From Chromera velia (Eukaryota > Sar > Chromeraceae): a stretch of DNA of 27,500 nucleotides. This document shows positions 19,984 to 27,070 of this stretch, one piece after another; position 1 is the stretch's first letter, and each line of letters opens with the position of its first letter. The position numbers were made by a program, and so were the translations under genes. Location of the stretch: NCBI GenBank assembly GCA_018398765.1, contig JAHBMJ010001705.1:75001-102500 (forward strand), read 5' to 3'. Below the pieces are notes generated by a model. The model was given only the letters and a program-made list of their open reading frames with translations. It made no database searches and had not been told where the DNA came from.

Positions 19984-20487
19984 CTCGTGTTGGGACGTGT
20001 CAGCCGACTTTCGAGCCTGACTCTTTGATCTCTCTGCCTCCAGCTCCAGCCTCCTTGTGGAGATCTCCTGATTCAATGCCTTCAGTTTGTCCTGAAGTCT
20101 CTCCGTGTACTCGATGCGTTTGCGTCGGTCCTCCTGAAGGCATGTGCGGAGGACAACAGAGTGTATTTGTGCCATAGGGCTCTACACAACACCCCTACAC
20201 AGACCAAACTGCTCTGAGTGTATTCTGTGCACGTATTTCCGATCACAATGAAATGAAAATAAAACAACCCACGCAGAAAAGTGCGATCAACAAGATTGCA
20301 ACACGACGCATGCGGTCACTCGGGCTTTCGAAACGCCATCCAAAAGGTTGACGGCAGATGCGGATGTCCCACTGACTTTCAGCCGCCTGATTTTCTTCCT
20401 CAGAGTGATCAAGTCTTCTTCATCGTCTTCTTCCGAAGAGGACCGGTCATCCATGTCCGCGTATCTCTCAGCAATCACAGGCAACAT
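7576..20487 (-). CDS. Polycystin-2-like (TRPP family) cation channel, 26 exons
   Basis: Exons from 5' to 3': 20377-20487, 19984-20133, 19471-19720, 19019-19099, 18454-18542, 18003-18098, 17093-17285, 16725-16859, 16393-16461, 16006-16085, 15450-15570, 14571-14636, 14162-14253, 13615-13754, 13135-13214, 12625-12716, 12043-12178, 11292-11374, 10815-10924, 10465-10508, 10065-10123, 9507-9617, 9097-9164, 8750-8807, 8332-8388, 7576-7989. Every junction keeps phase, giving about 994 residues, the usual PKD2 size. The start ATG (CCACCATGT) follows an in-frame TAG. Order: acidic coiled-coil N terminus, S1, large extracellular polycystin domain, S2-S4, S5, pore with GD, S6, cytosolic tail. The family forms tetrameric cation channels, often in ciliary membranes; location and gating here are inferred. 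No EF-hand was recognised. All 25 introns are GT-AG. The last exon's end is the least certain part. Confidence 0.9.
8090..10460. repeat. Purine-rich low-complexity introns, including (GA)n
   Basis: The plus strand of these introns is dominated by A and G, with local (GGAA)n at about 8198-8218 and (GA)n at about 10414-10452. The sense transcript is therefore pyrimidine-rich. No coding signal is seen outside the exons listed. Confidence 0.6.
8332..9164 (-). CDS. Polycystin-like channel, exons 23-25: pore and S6
   Basis: Exon 23 (9097-9164) encodes the pore helix, FSTVQDSFVAVLLFMKG. The split codon with exon 24 (8750-8807) completes GD, matching the LGD filter region of PKD2 (here MKGD). Exon 25 (8332-8388) is S6, YYLIVTFFMMNMFTAIV, with the family's 'N.F.AI' signature. 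Filter residues differ from PKD2, so ion selectivity should not be assumed. Confidence 0.92.
9507..10924 (-). CDS. Polycystin-like channel, exons 19-22: S3-S4 loop, S4 and S5
   Basis: Exon 19 (10815-10924) and exon 20 (10465-10508) form the S3-S4 linker (IDIDTVVNASRSRGFLSWW, ESEVYLQMVSIE). Exon 21 (10065-10123) is S4, GLIILLLLSRFVTFFKVVPK, with basic residues. Exon 22 (9507-9617) is S5, YVYFVCFFVPVLFGFVLIAH. The donor of exon 19 (GTACGA) is the only polycystin donor lacking GT at +5/+6, but no other site keeps phase. Confidence 0.88.
10936..10965. repeat. (CA)n microsatellite upstream of exon 19
   Basis: A run of about 15 CA units ends shortly before the exon 19 acceptor; on the sense strand it forms the (TG)n tract leading to GAGTGCAG. 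Confidence 0.9.
11292..12716 (-). CDS. Polycystin-like channel, exons 16-18: end of TOP domain, S2 and S3
   Basis: Exon 16 (12625-12716) gives GAYDRFIPVLAHFEMPF, equivalent to the 'YN.n.nlf..v.l..E.p' segment. Exon 17 (12043-12178) carries S2, VVRLVFVFFLLTSFLYRM. Exon 18 (11292-11374) carries S3, IEQLLDMAVAGTCFYVFALR. The acceptor before exon 18 is GCATGCAG at phase 1, giving SFLKTLFQIEQ across the junction, which resembles the family's 'Y..s.wN..d' segment. Confidence 0.85.
11764..11840. repeat. (TCTG)n/(TTTC)n microsatellite
   Basis: About six TCTG units pass directly into TTTC units within the intron between exons 17 and 18. No exon is present here. Confidence 0.9.
13135..16461 (-). CDS. 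Polycystin-like channel, exons 9-15: extracellular polycystin (TOP) domain
   Basis: Recognisable blocks in order: RSFYLVSGIRKQL; TTDEMFSWLRGTF; PVGLVRIKQQVVSRSSC, the family's 'vGvvRlRQlRv..sC' stretch; EGYLQVYDPSGFAID; and ADWLGNGTRSVEVEMALYN, matching the family's 'WlD..TRav.ve...YN'. Two cysteines separated by 11 residues (end of exon 11, start of exon 12) correspond to the conserved disulfide of human PKD2, which has 12 residues between its cysteines. Exons are 16393-16461, 16006-16085, 15450-15570, 14571-14636, 14162-14253, 13615-13754 and 13135-13214. Confidence 0.9.
13757..13788. repeat. (ATTC)n microsatellite forming the acceptor end of intron 13
   Basis: About eight ATTC units (GAAT on the sense strand) end exactly in TGCAG before exon 14, so the microsatellite replaces the usual pyrimidine tract. 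Confidence 0.85.
15149..15435. repeat. (GAAA)n/(GGAA)n polypurine microsatellite
   Basis: About 290 bases of GAAA, GGAA and GA units on the plus strand lie in intron 11, some 15 bases from the exon 11 donor. Frames crossing it (15080-15598 and others) are open only because of the repeat. Confidence 0.95.
15598..15812. repeat. (CA)n microsatellite, about 215 bp
   Basis: A long CA array with CGCA and GTAC interruptions lies in intron 10. On the sense strand it is (TG)n ending just upstream of the exon 11 acceptor TGTGTGAAG. Confidence 0.95.
16331..16392. repeat. Donor-anchored (GTAG)n then (ATTG)n at the start of intron 9
   Basis: On the minus strand the exon ends ATAG and the intron starts GTAG, repeated four times. 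GTGG units and then a (ATTG)n run follow. The array begins at intron position +1. Confidence 0.9.
16725..17285 (-). CDS. Polycystin-like channel, exons 7-8: pre-S1 linker and S1
   Basis: Exon 7 (17093-17285) follows 'ctgcctgcctgcag' and encodes a Lys/Gly-rich linker ending ASFEKFHVG. Exon 8 (16725-16859) holds the first membrane helix, VWDVGIYIVLLSLTVYMFF, after the basic RVAKKP. The donor of exon 8 is A|GTCAGTCAG, the only choice whose phase reaches the next exon in frame. Several longer read-throughs of exon 8 do not fit. Confidence 0.75.
18003..19099 (-). CDS. Polycystin-like channel, exons 4-6: cytosolic linker
   Basis: Exons 19019-19099, 18454-18542 and 18003-18098 are short and polar and join in phases 1, 1 and 0. 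They encode segments such as DRSYKLSYRIDGETR, DACDFWEVNESEHVL and DAEIALLHLEVKDSR. Exons 4 and 5 are both preceded by the acceptor CTGCATGCAG. No known domain is recognised; the placement rests on phase and splice-site consistency. Confidence 0.65.
18927..19018. repeat. Donor-anchored (GTCA)n/(GCCA)n at the start of intron 4
   Basis: This 92-bp tetranucleotide array starts exactly at the donor of exon 4 (AACG|GTCAGTCA). It runs through about eight GTCA units, about six GCCA units and again GTCA units. Confidence 0.92.
19471..20487 (-). CDS. Polycystin-like channel, exons 1-3: acidic and coiled-coil N terminus
   Basis: Exon 1 encodes MLPVIAERYADMDD followed by a Ser/Asp/Glu cluster and LRKKIRRLK. 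Exon 2 (19984-20133) is almost pure heptad-like helix (EYTERLQDKLKALNQEIS, then LELEAERSKSQ). Exon 3 continues with LEQLLYTKIGELKRK, a Gly run and DSVLILYSPYG. Both junctions are phase 0. An N-terminal coiled coil is not the usual arrangement, since PKD2 carries its assembly coiled coil in the C-terminal tail. Here it may serve oligomerisation or anchoring (inference). Confidence 0.8.
19949..19983. repeat. Donor-anchored (GTCT)n at the start of intron 2
   Basis: The exon 2 end CACGAG is followed at once by about eight GTCT units on the sense strand. The donor itself (GTCTGT) is therefore made of the microsatellite. Confidence 0.92.
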
Positions 20488-21687
20488 GGTGGACTACTTC
20501 TTCCTTTTCTGCTTGTTGTACTCTTTCGTTTGCAAAAAACAACCTGTGGGGATATTGAGTGCACGAGGTAAAATCGGCCTCTTGGGAGTCTTTAGCCTCT
20601 GGTCGTGTCTCTCTCTCTTCCAGCTGTATGATTTGTATAGAGTGCAAGCGTGTGCGCAGTTGTGCACCGCCGTTGCGCAACAGTTGTCAGTGACAGGGTT
20701 GTGTGACAACTCTTCTCCTTGTCTCTGCTGCACTTCAAGTGCCTCTCAACAGCATATAGACCAATGCTGGCCCTATTTCCCTAGTAGAACTGATGCATCA
20801 ACCCCTCAGTATATGCGTGCTTTGATGCGCTTTACTGCAGGTGTATATACGTACTCGTGTCTGCAACTGATATACATGGAGTTTTTTGAAAAGAAAAAAG
20901 AAATGCATACACGAGAGTGGGCGCGCATCGCGCGCCGAAGAATTTCGGATACGTAGTACGCAGTCCGACGAACGGAGTAGAGGCGTACACAAACTTTGTG
21001 TTTTGTCAAAATTCTGGCGATTCGGCTTCCCAAAAACGTAACCCACCGAGAATCAGATTGGACTATAGAAAGAGTAAGACATGCAATTTTTGATATGATG
21101 TAAAGATGCATGAAAGGCGAAGCGGGGCTTTAGTATAAAAATTAGTAAAAACTATAGCGAGTCGGATGAACGTACTTATAGATAGCAACGGCTGCGACGG
21201 GTCACGGATAAAGACTGTTGGGTGAAATGAGTAACACATTATGACAATTTATGAGTCCAAAACATTTTTGCAAAGTCCAGCTACTCTCAACAAATATTAT
21301 AAAAGCATTGCTTTGCTAGTACTTTTCTAACGTCAGCGTAGCATTGCTCATTCGATAACAGAGAATCATTGTCGGAGATATATCGATCTTTCAGATACCA
21401 ATGTAGTTACGTATAATTATTCAACAATCTAGCCTCAGCAGCCTGTTAGCTAGCTCAAAACTCGAATAAAAAATTTTTAAAAGTTCTAGCAAAAGTTTTT
21501 CTTTTTTTAATGTGTAGTTCTATCTGAAACTTGGCCATGCATTTCATTTAACTTTGAATACCAGATTTTATTTTTGATATAAATTATATAATATCTTACA
21601 TATTTTTTTAAATGCCTTGCCTTTAAATTTTGGTATAAATTTGCTTTATCTATATGAATATCGTGCATCGGCACCAAACATAACACC
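20488..21687. other. Intergenic region upstream of the polycystin gene
   Basis: This should contain the polycystin promoter just right of 20487. The plus-strand frame 20348-20956 overlaps exon 1 in antisense and has no recognisable domain. From about 21080 the DNA becomes AT-rich with many short A/T runs. No other feature is seen. Confidence 0.55.
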
Positions 21688-22014
21688 ATGACAGACAAAG
21701 CCGAATGTGACTTCATCACTGTTCACGAAAACATGCGTACATGCACACACACGCATTCAAAAGCATGCAGTCGCAAGAAAAATCTGTACATGGCTCTCAT
21801 CAGAGGCCAAAGAGACACCCAGAAGGGGCTTCTCAACCACTGGCAGGCAACGCGAAAAAACTGCATAGAAAGGGCGTTGGACTTGCCAGGTGACTTGCCC
21901 ACCCGTCCCCCTATTTCTTGGATTGTTAGCTTTCCGACCCTTACTGAGCTGAATTCGAATCGGGCACCCATCCACGAATCGGATGCATACATACATGCAT
22001 GCATGGACACTTGA
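21688..22014 (+). other. Possible first exon of an unrecognised gene (weak)
   Basis: Immediately after the AT-rich block a plus-strand frame begins MTDKAECDFITVHEN and continues through the basic-hydrophobic ALIRGQRDTQKGLLNHW to a possible donor CCAG|GTGACT at about 21890. It has no domain I recognise, and no clear second exon follows. It could equally be a chance frame. Confidence 0.2.
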
Positions 22015-23160
22015 AGCCTTCATTCTGGCAACGATCATTGAACACGACGGCTTTCACACAACAACACCAACTCACAAGACAGGCAGTACACCTTCACTCA
22101 CGAACATAACGGTTGCATGGAGACGCCCCTCACCCCCCAGTCCCTCTCCCCTATTCAACCAAGAAGCCAAAGATATGCGAACCGCCTGGATGGCCTTTCG
22201 GCAAGACCATGAACGGCGTGCTGATGCATAAGAGTCTAGTGTGTGTCCTGACGCACACAGGTCGAGTCAGATGTCCACATCGATCCTCACGACGATGCTA
22301 CGCCAAAAGGAGCAGAGAGGCGCACAGAGAGAGAGAGAGAAAGAAAGAGAGAGAGAGAGAGAGAGAGAAGCACAACCCGCCCCCCCCCTTGCGGCCTCTC
22401 TACCGACTTCCTCTGGACAAAAATCGAATCATCTCGTTAACCCATTTGATCGAAGAATCGCATAGGAGGATGGTGATTCAGAAGTCAGGATGAAATAAGA
22501 AGTGAAAAAAAAAAAGATCGAGTGCACTCAATCTGAATGCAGGCCGGCCACAGAGACTGGAAAGCGGGTAAAAAGGAAAACAATGGCGGGACAAGCATCT
22601 CGGTGTGATGCCTGGATCGCTAATTGGTGTGTCCTACAACAGAATCCAATACAAGAGCGAAGACAAGAGAGAAAAAAAAGAAAAGAGAGAGAGAGCCTAA
22701 TGACGAAAGGAAAAAACACCCAAAATGAACGAATGTGCTGGCAACGCTTCAAAAATTGGGTGCGCCTCAATCAACAACAGGAAGGAACAGAGACAGGAAA
22801 ATGAAGGAACACACGGTAGAAGGTTGGTGAAGATACTGAAGAACGGTTCGAAAGTGGGGAGAAAAACAAAACAGGCATGCAGGCCGGAGCTCGACAGTAT
22901 GAGTAAAAAAGGGGTGCATGGGCCAGAATGAAAGCGAGCCGAGGACAAGGGGACAAAACAAAGGAGAGGAAAAATCAATGTCCACCAACGGTCCTGATCA
23001 GATGCAGCACCATGCCCAGAGAGAGCCCAGAAAGAAGGCCTTCAGTGCATGCATCCTGCTGACAGACGGTTTCTAGCGGGAAAGAGGGCTTCTTTTTTTC
23101 TCTTGTTCTCCCCCTTGACCAAATCTTTTCATGATGACGTTTGCCGTCTGTGATTCGCTC
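22015..23160. other. Intergenic / 3' region of the kinase gene
   Basis: No gene is supported. The stretch contains (GA)n at about 22328-22368 and A-rich DNA at about 22502-22720. The 3' untranslated region of the minus-strand kinase gene should start at 23160. Confidence 0.5.
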
Positions 23161-23317
23161 TTATCCACTTTCTTCCTTCCACTCCGCTTTGCGCTCTGCT
23201 CTGCTGTGCTGCTCCTGCCTCTTCGTGAGGCCCCGCACTTGCACCGTGTCGTCTGCTTGCCCTCTCCCCCCCTCTTTGGTCCGTGTGCAAACCTAATCGA
23301 CTGATTCCCGATCTCAG

Positions 23318-23353
<36 letters not shown>

Positions 23354-23427
23354 AACCAGCCTTCCTCACCTCCGGCTGTCTGGGTGAAAACAGATGTGAC
23401 GTCATTCTGGTGTCAGCAGCCAGAAAT
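23161..23427 (-). CDS. Aurora-like kinase, last two exons
   Basis: Exon 23370-23427 follows the acceptor 'tttctctgggttcag' and encodes FLAADTRMTSHLFSPRQPE. Exon 23161-23292 encodes DDTVQVRGLTKRQEQHSRAE and ends KAEWKEESG with a TAA. Phases are 2 and 0, the only combination without early stops. The tail is charged and probably helical; no domain is recognised. The (CA)n run at about 23321-23350 lies in the intron between them. Confidence 0.65.
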
Positions 23428-25290
23428 CTGAACCCAGAGAAACCACCTGCATGCTCTAGCTGGACACTTTCTTTCACCCCTTCCTCCCTCCCTACATTCA
23501 CCCACGCACATGACTCGACTCGACTCGACTCAGCCGAATCACTCACCCCTCGCCACCATCCATCACTTCATCACCATCCCCCCCCTCCTCCTCCCCGTCT
23601 CCATCCTCGTCCTCTTCCTCGCCTTCATCCTCATCCTCATTCATCCCCATGTCGTCATCGTCATCGTGATCATCGCAGAGACCGCAGTCACACGAACTCT
23701 CCGACTTCTCCTCTTCCTCGTCTTCATCCTCCTCATCCTCGTCCAGGTCGTCATCGTCGTTGTCGAAGTCTTCTCCCATGTCCTCATCTTCGCAGTCTGC
23801 CCCCTTCCCCTCTGCAGCCACTGGCGCAGGCACTGCTGGCTTCACAACCGGGGGCTTGGGGGGGGGCGGGTAGTCCTTCAATGCGGCATCGGGGTGGATG
23901 ACTTCGTCGTCCTCGATCGGGGCCAGCGGCCTTCTGTACTCTCCCATCCATTCGTTCCTCCCGTCCGCGCAGTACTTTCTCAGCCAGGAGTGCTGCACAG
24001 AAAGGAAGGGAGAAAGAGTGACGCACACAGGGGAAGCAGAGAGTTTCAATGTTGATCATTCTGTATTTGCTTTTGGGAATTTCGAAAGACCTCCCTCCCC
24101 ATGCTTTTGATGGGTATCCCGAATCGGTGCTGCGGGAGACGGTATTGAACCAGGAGCGCAAATGGGAATTTCACACACACACACACATAGAGGGTGGGGA
24201 GCAAGCAGACAGTAGCAGATACATAGACAAACAGATACGAAGAACGGATTGCATGGGGAAAAACAGAAAAAAAAAACAAAAGGAAAAGGAACATCCGCAT
24301 CGTTTCGTGTTGTTGTTCTTTCTCGGAACTGACGGACCTTCAGAAGATCGTCAAGCTGCGGACGCTTCTCCTGATCCTGCACACACATGCACAGAGATGC
24401 AGAGACAGAGTGACGAGAGAGAGGTCGGAAGCATCCATGCACCTGCTGAGCAAAATGTTTTTAGCAAAAAAGGAGGGGAGTAGGGAAACGACTGAAGATC
24501 CTGGTTCGGGAATTCCGATTGATTATCAGTCAACCTGATCCATTGCCTGTCGCCGACGAAAACAGACGTACGGTGTCTCATCGCAATTCTCTGATATCTG
24601 ATCAGACACTTGTTTCGCTTCGGATCTCTCATTCTCCCTCTTCACAGGATGCCGAAGGAACTGAAGCCCTTCAAAAAAAGAGCGCAAGAGAGTGGTCCAT
24701 CACCGAACTTCAACGAATGAAGTGAAGCACCCCGAATGTCAGTCATTCAAACAAGAAAAGACAAGGCAAGCCAAGCCAAGGCACTGGAAGGGAAAGAAAA
24801 GAGAACCCAACCGAAACAACCCAACCCAACCGACCTTCTGGAGGATCCAGTTGATGAACATTCGAGCCCCGATCGTTGTCTTATCAGGGTACTGCATCAC
24901 ATCACACACAAGCACATGTACTCACATACACACGTATACCCAGATCTACGCAGATACACACGCCCACACACATGTGCTCGCATACACAGACGCCCTTGTA
25001 CATGGACATATTCGCCGCAAGAGGCGAACGAAGGACAAATGATAAAGAGGGACACAGAGCATTTGAAATGTTGCGAGGAAAGGAAGGAGAGTTCACCGAT
25101 GGCGCTTCATCGACTTGGAACCTTTTTCTTTCTTTCTTTCTTTGATCGTTTGCTTGTTTCTTTTCACGCACACGTCAGGTCTTCTCTTGGGACCTGGATC
25201 CCTTCCTTACACTTGCAAGCTCCGCCTAAAAAATAAACAAACGCACGCACATACACACACACTCCTTCACACACACACACACACACACAC

Positions 25291-25329
<39 letters not shown>

Positions 25330-27070
25330 CTCACACACACACTCACAGCCGGATGAAAGGTGGCGCTGAGCGAAGGAAGGGGATGCAGGACATGCAGGGT
25401 GGAAGGAGAAGAGTCACACCGGTCACCCCATTTCCCTCCCCAGAGGGAACACCGATGCACTCACTCACTCACTCACCCAGACGGCATTTTTTCGGATTTT
25501 TTCGAACTGTCGGTCCTGGTCTCTCGAGCTGAAGGGCGCAAGGCCCGTCTGCACATCAGAAAGACATCCATATATGTGGTCAGCCACACGTACACAGAGA
25601 TTCACGTATACGTAGATACGAAAAGAGCTGAAAGAAGGAGGGTATTGATCCCAGAAGTAGAGGGGGCATCGTGGGCTTCTTCAGATGGAAAAAGTGTTTT
25701 AATTCCAACAGACACGCTCATGTGCGTCAGTCCACTGACTCCCTCACTCAGGAAGAACATAGATGCAACCCGACAGGGACGGACACTGTGCACGCCTTGC
25801 AAGGAAAAGAAGGCACGCGCAGAGAACAACAGACAGAACAAACGAGGGGGCTCCAGGATTCACCCGCACAGACAGACAGAGAGACAGACTGTATGACGGT
25901 CCAGTCTGCTCCATTGAAGAACCTGAAGCGGTCTCATCCACCCCGACAAATCGTAGAATAAAAAAAGAATGCTCAAGAGAGAAAGGATGCAGGGCCTACC
26001 AGGAACTCGTAGATGAGAATCCCGCAGCTCCACACATCTGTTTCTGTAGAGTAGGGTTTGTTCAGGGTCAGTTCAGGAGCTAGGTAGTCTGCACGCATAC
26101 GTAGATACATGCAAAAATATACACGTAGTCAGAGAGCCCGACAGTGTGCATCCAGTGACATTTTTCTTTTTATCCGTCTCTAGATTCATTTACCCCTTTG
26201 CATTTCGGTCCATCTTCTCTTGTGTGTACCTCTGTGTTTCGGAAACCATGACACAGAAACAGGCACGAAGGGAGCCGAGGAAAAGAGAAACAGCCAATAC
26301 AATCATCGAGAGGCCATTCCGGAGAGAGAAAGAGGGGCCTCCCCCATCTCCAGGCATCCTACCCCGCCCCGCTCTGACCGAGAGTTCCGCAGAAGGTCTT
26401 GCGCCTCTTGCTGACTGAATGAGAAGACCAGCCGAAGTCGGCCTGCAACAAGAGAGTAAGAGAGAGAGAGAGAGAGACGGAGAATCTGTTGATCGTATTG
26501 CGGCAAATATGCATGTCGAGTTGAGAAAAAGGAAGTTCTGGTTCGTGGATACTTGAAAGGCAGGCAATCCTGTGAAACGACAAAGTTGACGGGAAGGAGA
26601 GATTCGAATTCGCTGGAAAAAACTTGGACACTAAGCAGATAGGGGAAAAGGTATGGAAGGACAGGGAATGACTGAAAACGGCTCATTTTTCTGAGGGGCG
26701 GTGAGAGAAACTTGCACCAGCACAGAAACTTTTTCGCACCCCTCTTCTCTTGTCTTGTCTGAATGTATGGACTTCTGTAAGATCCTATTTTGTAAGTTTT
26801 TTCCCATTTCCTGTTCGCTTTTGAACTCCCGTATCTCCTTCATGCATACTACAAAGAGGTCGAAGAAAACGAAAGGCGCGCACTTTTTGCGCGAACGTGC
26901 AAGTGTTGGCAAGAGGCCAAGACGCAGACAGCGATGGATTTTCGGAATTTCTGGTTGACTCCATGTCCTACTTCCATTACGGCTGGAACGGTGACTCGCT
27001 GAGAGGGAGGGAGAGAGGGAGGGAGACTGACAATTTTGAGGGTGTTCTGATCTCCGATAAGCACGTTCTC
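23161..27070 (-). CDS. Aurora-like serine/threonine protein kinase, 3' nine exons (5' partial)
   Basis: Exons from 5' to 3': 27032-27070, 26379-26442, 26000-26088, 25477-25548, 24835-24891, 24338-24376, 23547-23992, 23370-23427, 23161-23292; all junctions keep phase (about 331 residues visible). The first exon starts at ENVLIGDQNTLKI, i.e. after HRDxKP of the catalytic loop. Next come ADFGWSSHSVSKRRKTFCGT, with the Aurora-typical Trp after DFG and a Thr in the place of the activating Thr288 of human Aurora A. Then TLDYLAPEL, TDVWSCGILIYEF, GLAPFSSRDQ, GARMFINWILQKDQEKRP and LLKHSWLRKY, which closes the C-lobe. The N-lobe and HRD exon lie beyond 27500. Aurora kinases drive mitosis; that role is inferred. 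The long acidic tail is unusual for the family, so a divergent or lineage-specific member is possible. Confidence 0.9.
23547..23992 (-). CDS. Aurora-like kinase, end of kinase domain and acidic tail
   Basis: The exon begins HSWLRKYCADGR, finishing the kinase domain. It continues through a Pro-rich linker (DYPPPPKPPVVKPAVPAP) into about 90 residues that are mostly Asp and Glu, interrupted by SCDCGLCDDH with three closely spaced cysteines. The acidic run is encoded by GAN/GAR codons that read as a (CATCCTC)-like low-complexity tract on the plus strand. The frame is fixed by the kinase end and by the phase-2 donor GG|GTGAGT. Confidence 0.85.
24338..27070 (-). CDS. Aurora-like kinase, catalytic C-lobe exons
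   Basis: Six short exons of 39-89 bp each carry one conserved block: catalytic-loop Asn, DFG and activation loop, APE and F-helix Asp (LAPE, DVWSCG), G-helix (APFSSRD), H-helix (GARMFINWIL) and the Arg of subdomain XI (RPQLDDLL). LAPE replaces the LPPE of animal Aurora kinases. All residues expected for an active kinase in this half are present. Intron 4, after KNAVW, starts with a (GTGA)n donor array. Confidence 0.9.
25250..25345. repeat. Compound (CA)n-(TC)n-(GC)n microsatellite
   Basis: CA, TC, GC and again CA runs follow one another in the kinase intron between the exons at 24835 and 25477. The (GC)n part (about 25314-25330) can form Z-DNA or hairpins. Confidence 0.9.
25457..25476. repeat. 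Donor-anchored (GTGA)n in the kinase gene
   Basis: Exon end GTCTGG is followed from +1 by GTGA repeated four times and then GTG, on the minus strand. Confidence 0.9.

Noticed and set aside
20348-20956. 202-residue plus-strand frame antisense to exon 1
   Set aside because: Overlaps the well-supported polycystin exon 1 and shows no domain; treated as a chance frame.
22975-23055. Minus-strand hydrophobic mini-exon (GLLSGLSLGMVLHLIRTVGG) as a tail anchor of the kinase
   Set aside because: The exon 23161-23292 already ends in an in-frame stop with consistent phase, and no donor leads to this segment.
23410-23901. Plus-strand His/Pro-rich frame
   Set aside because: It is the complement of the acidic kinase tail, which is fixed by the kinase-domain reading frame.
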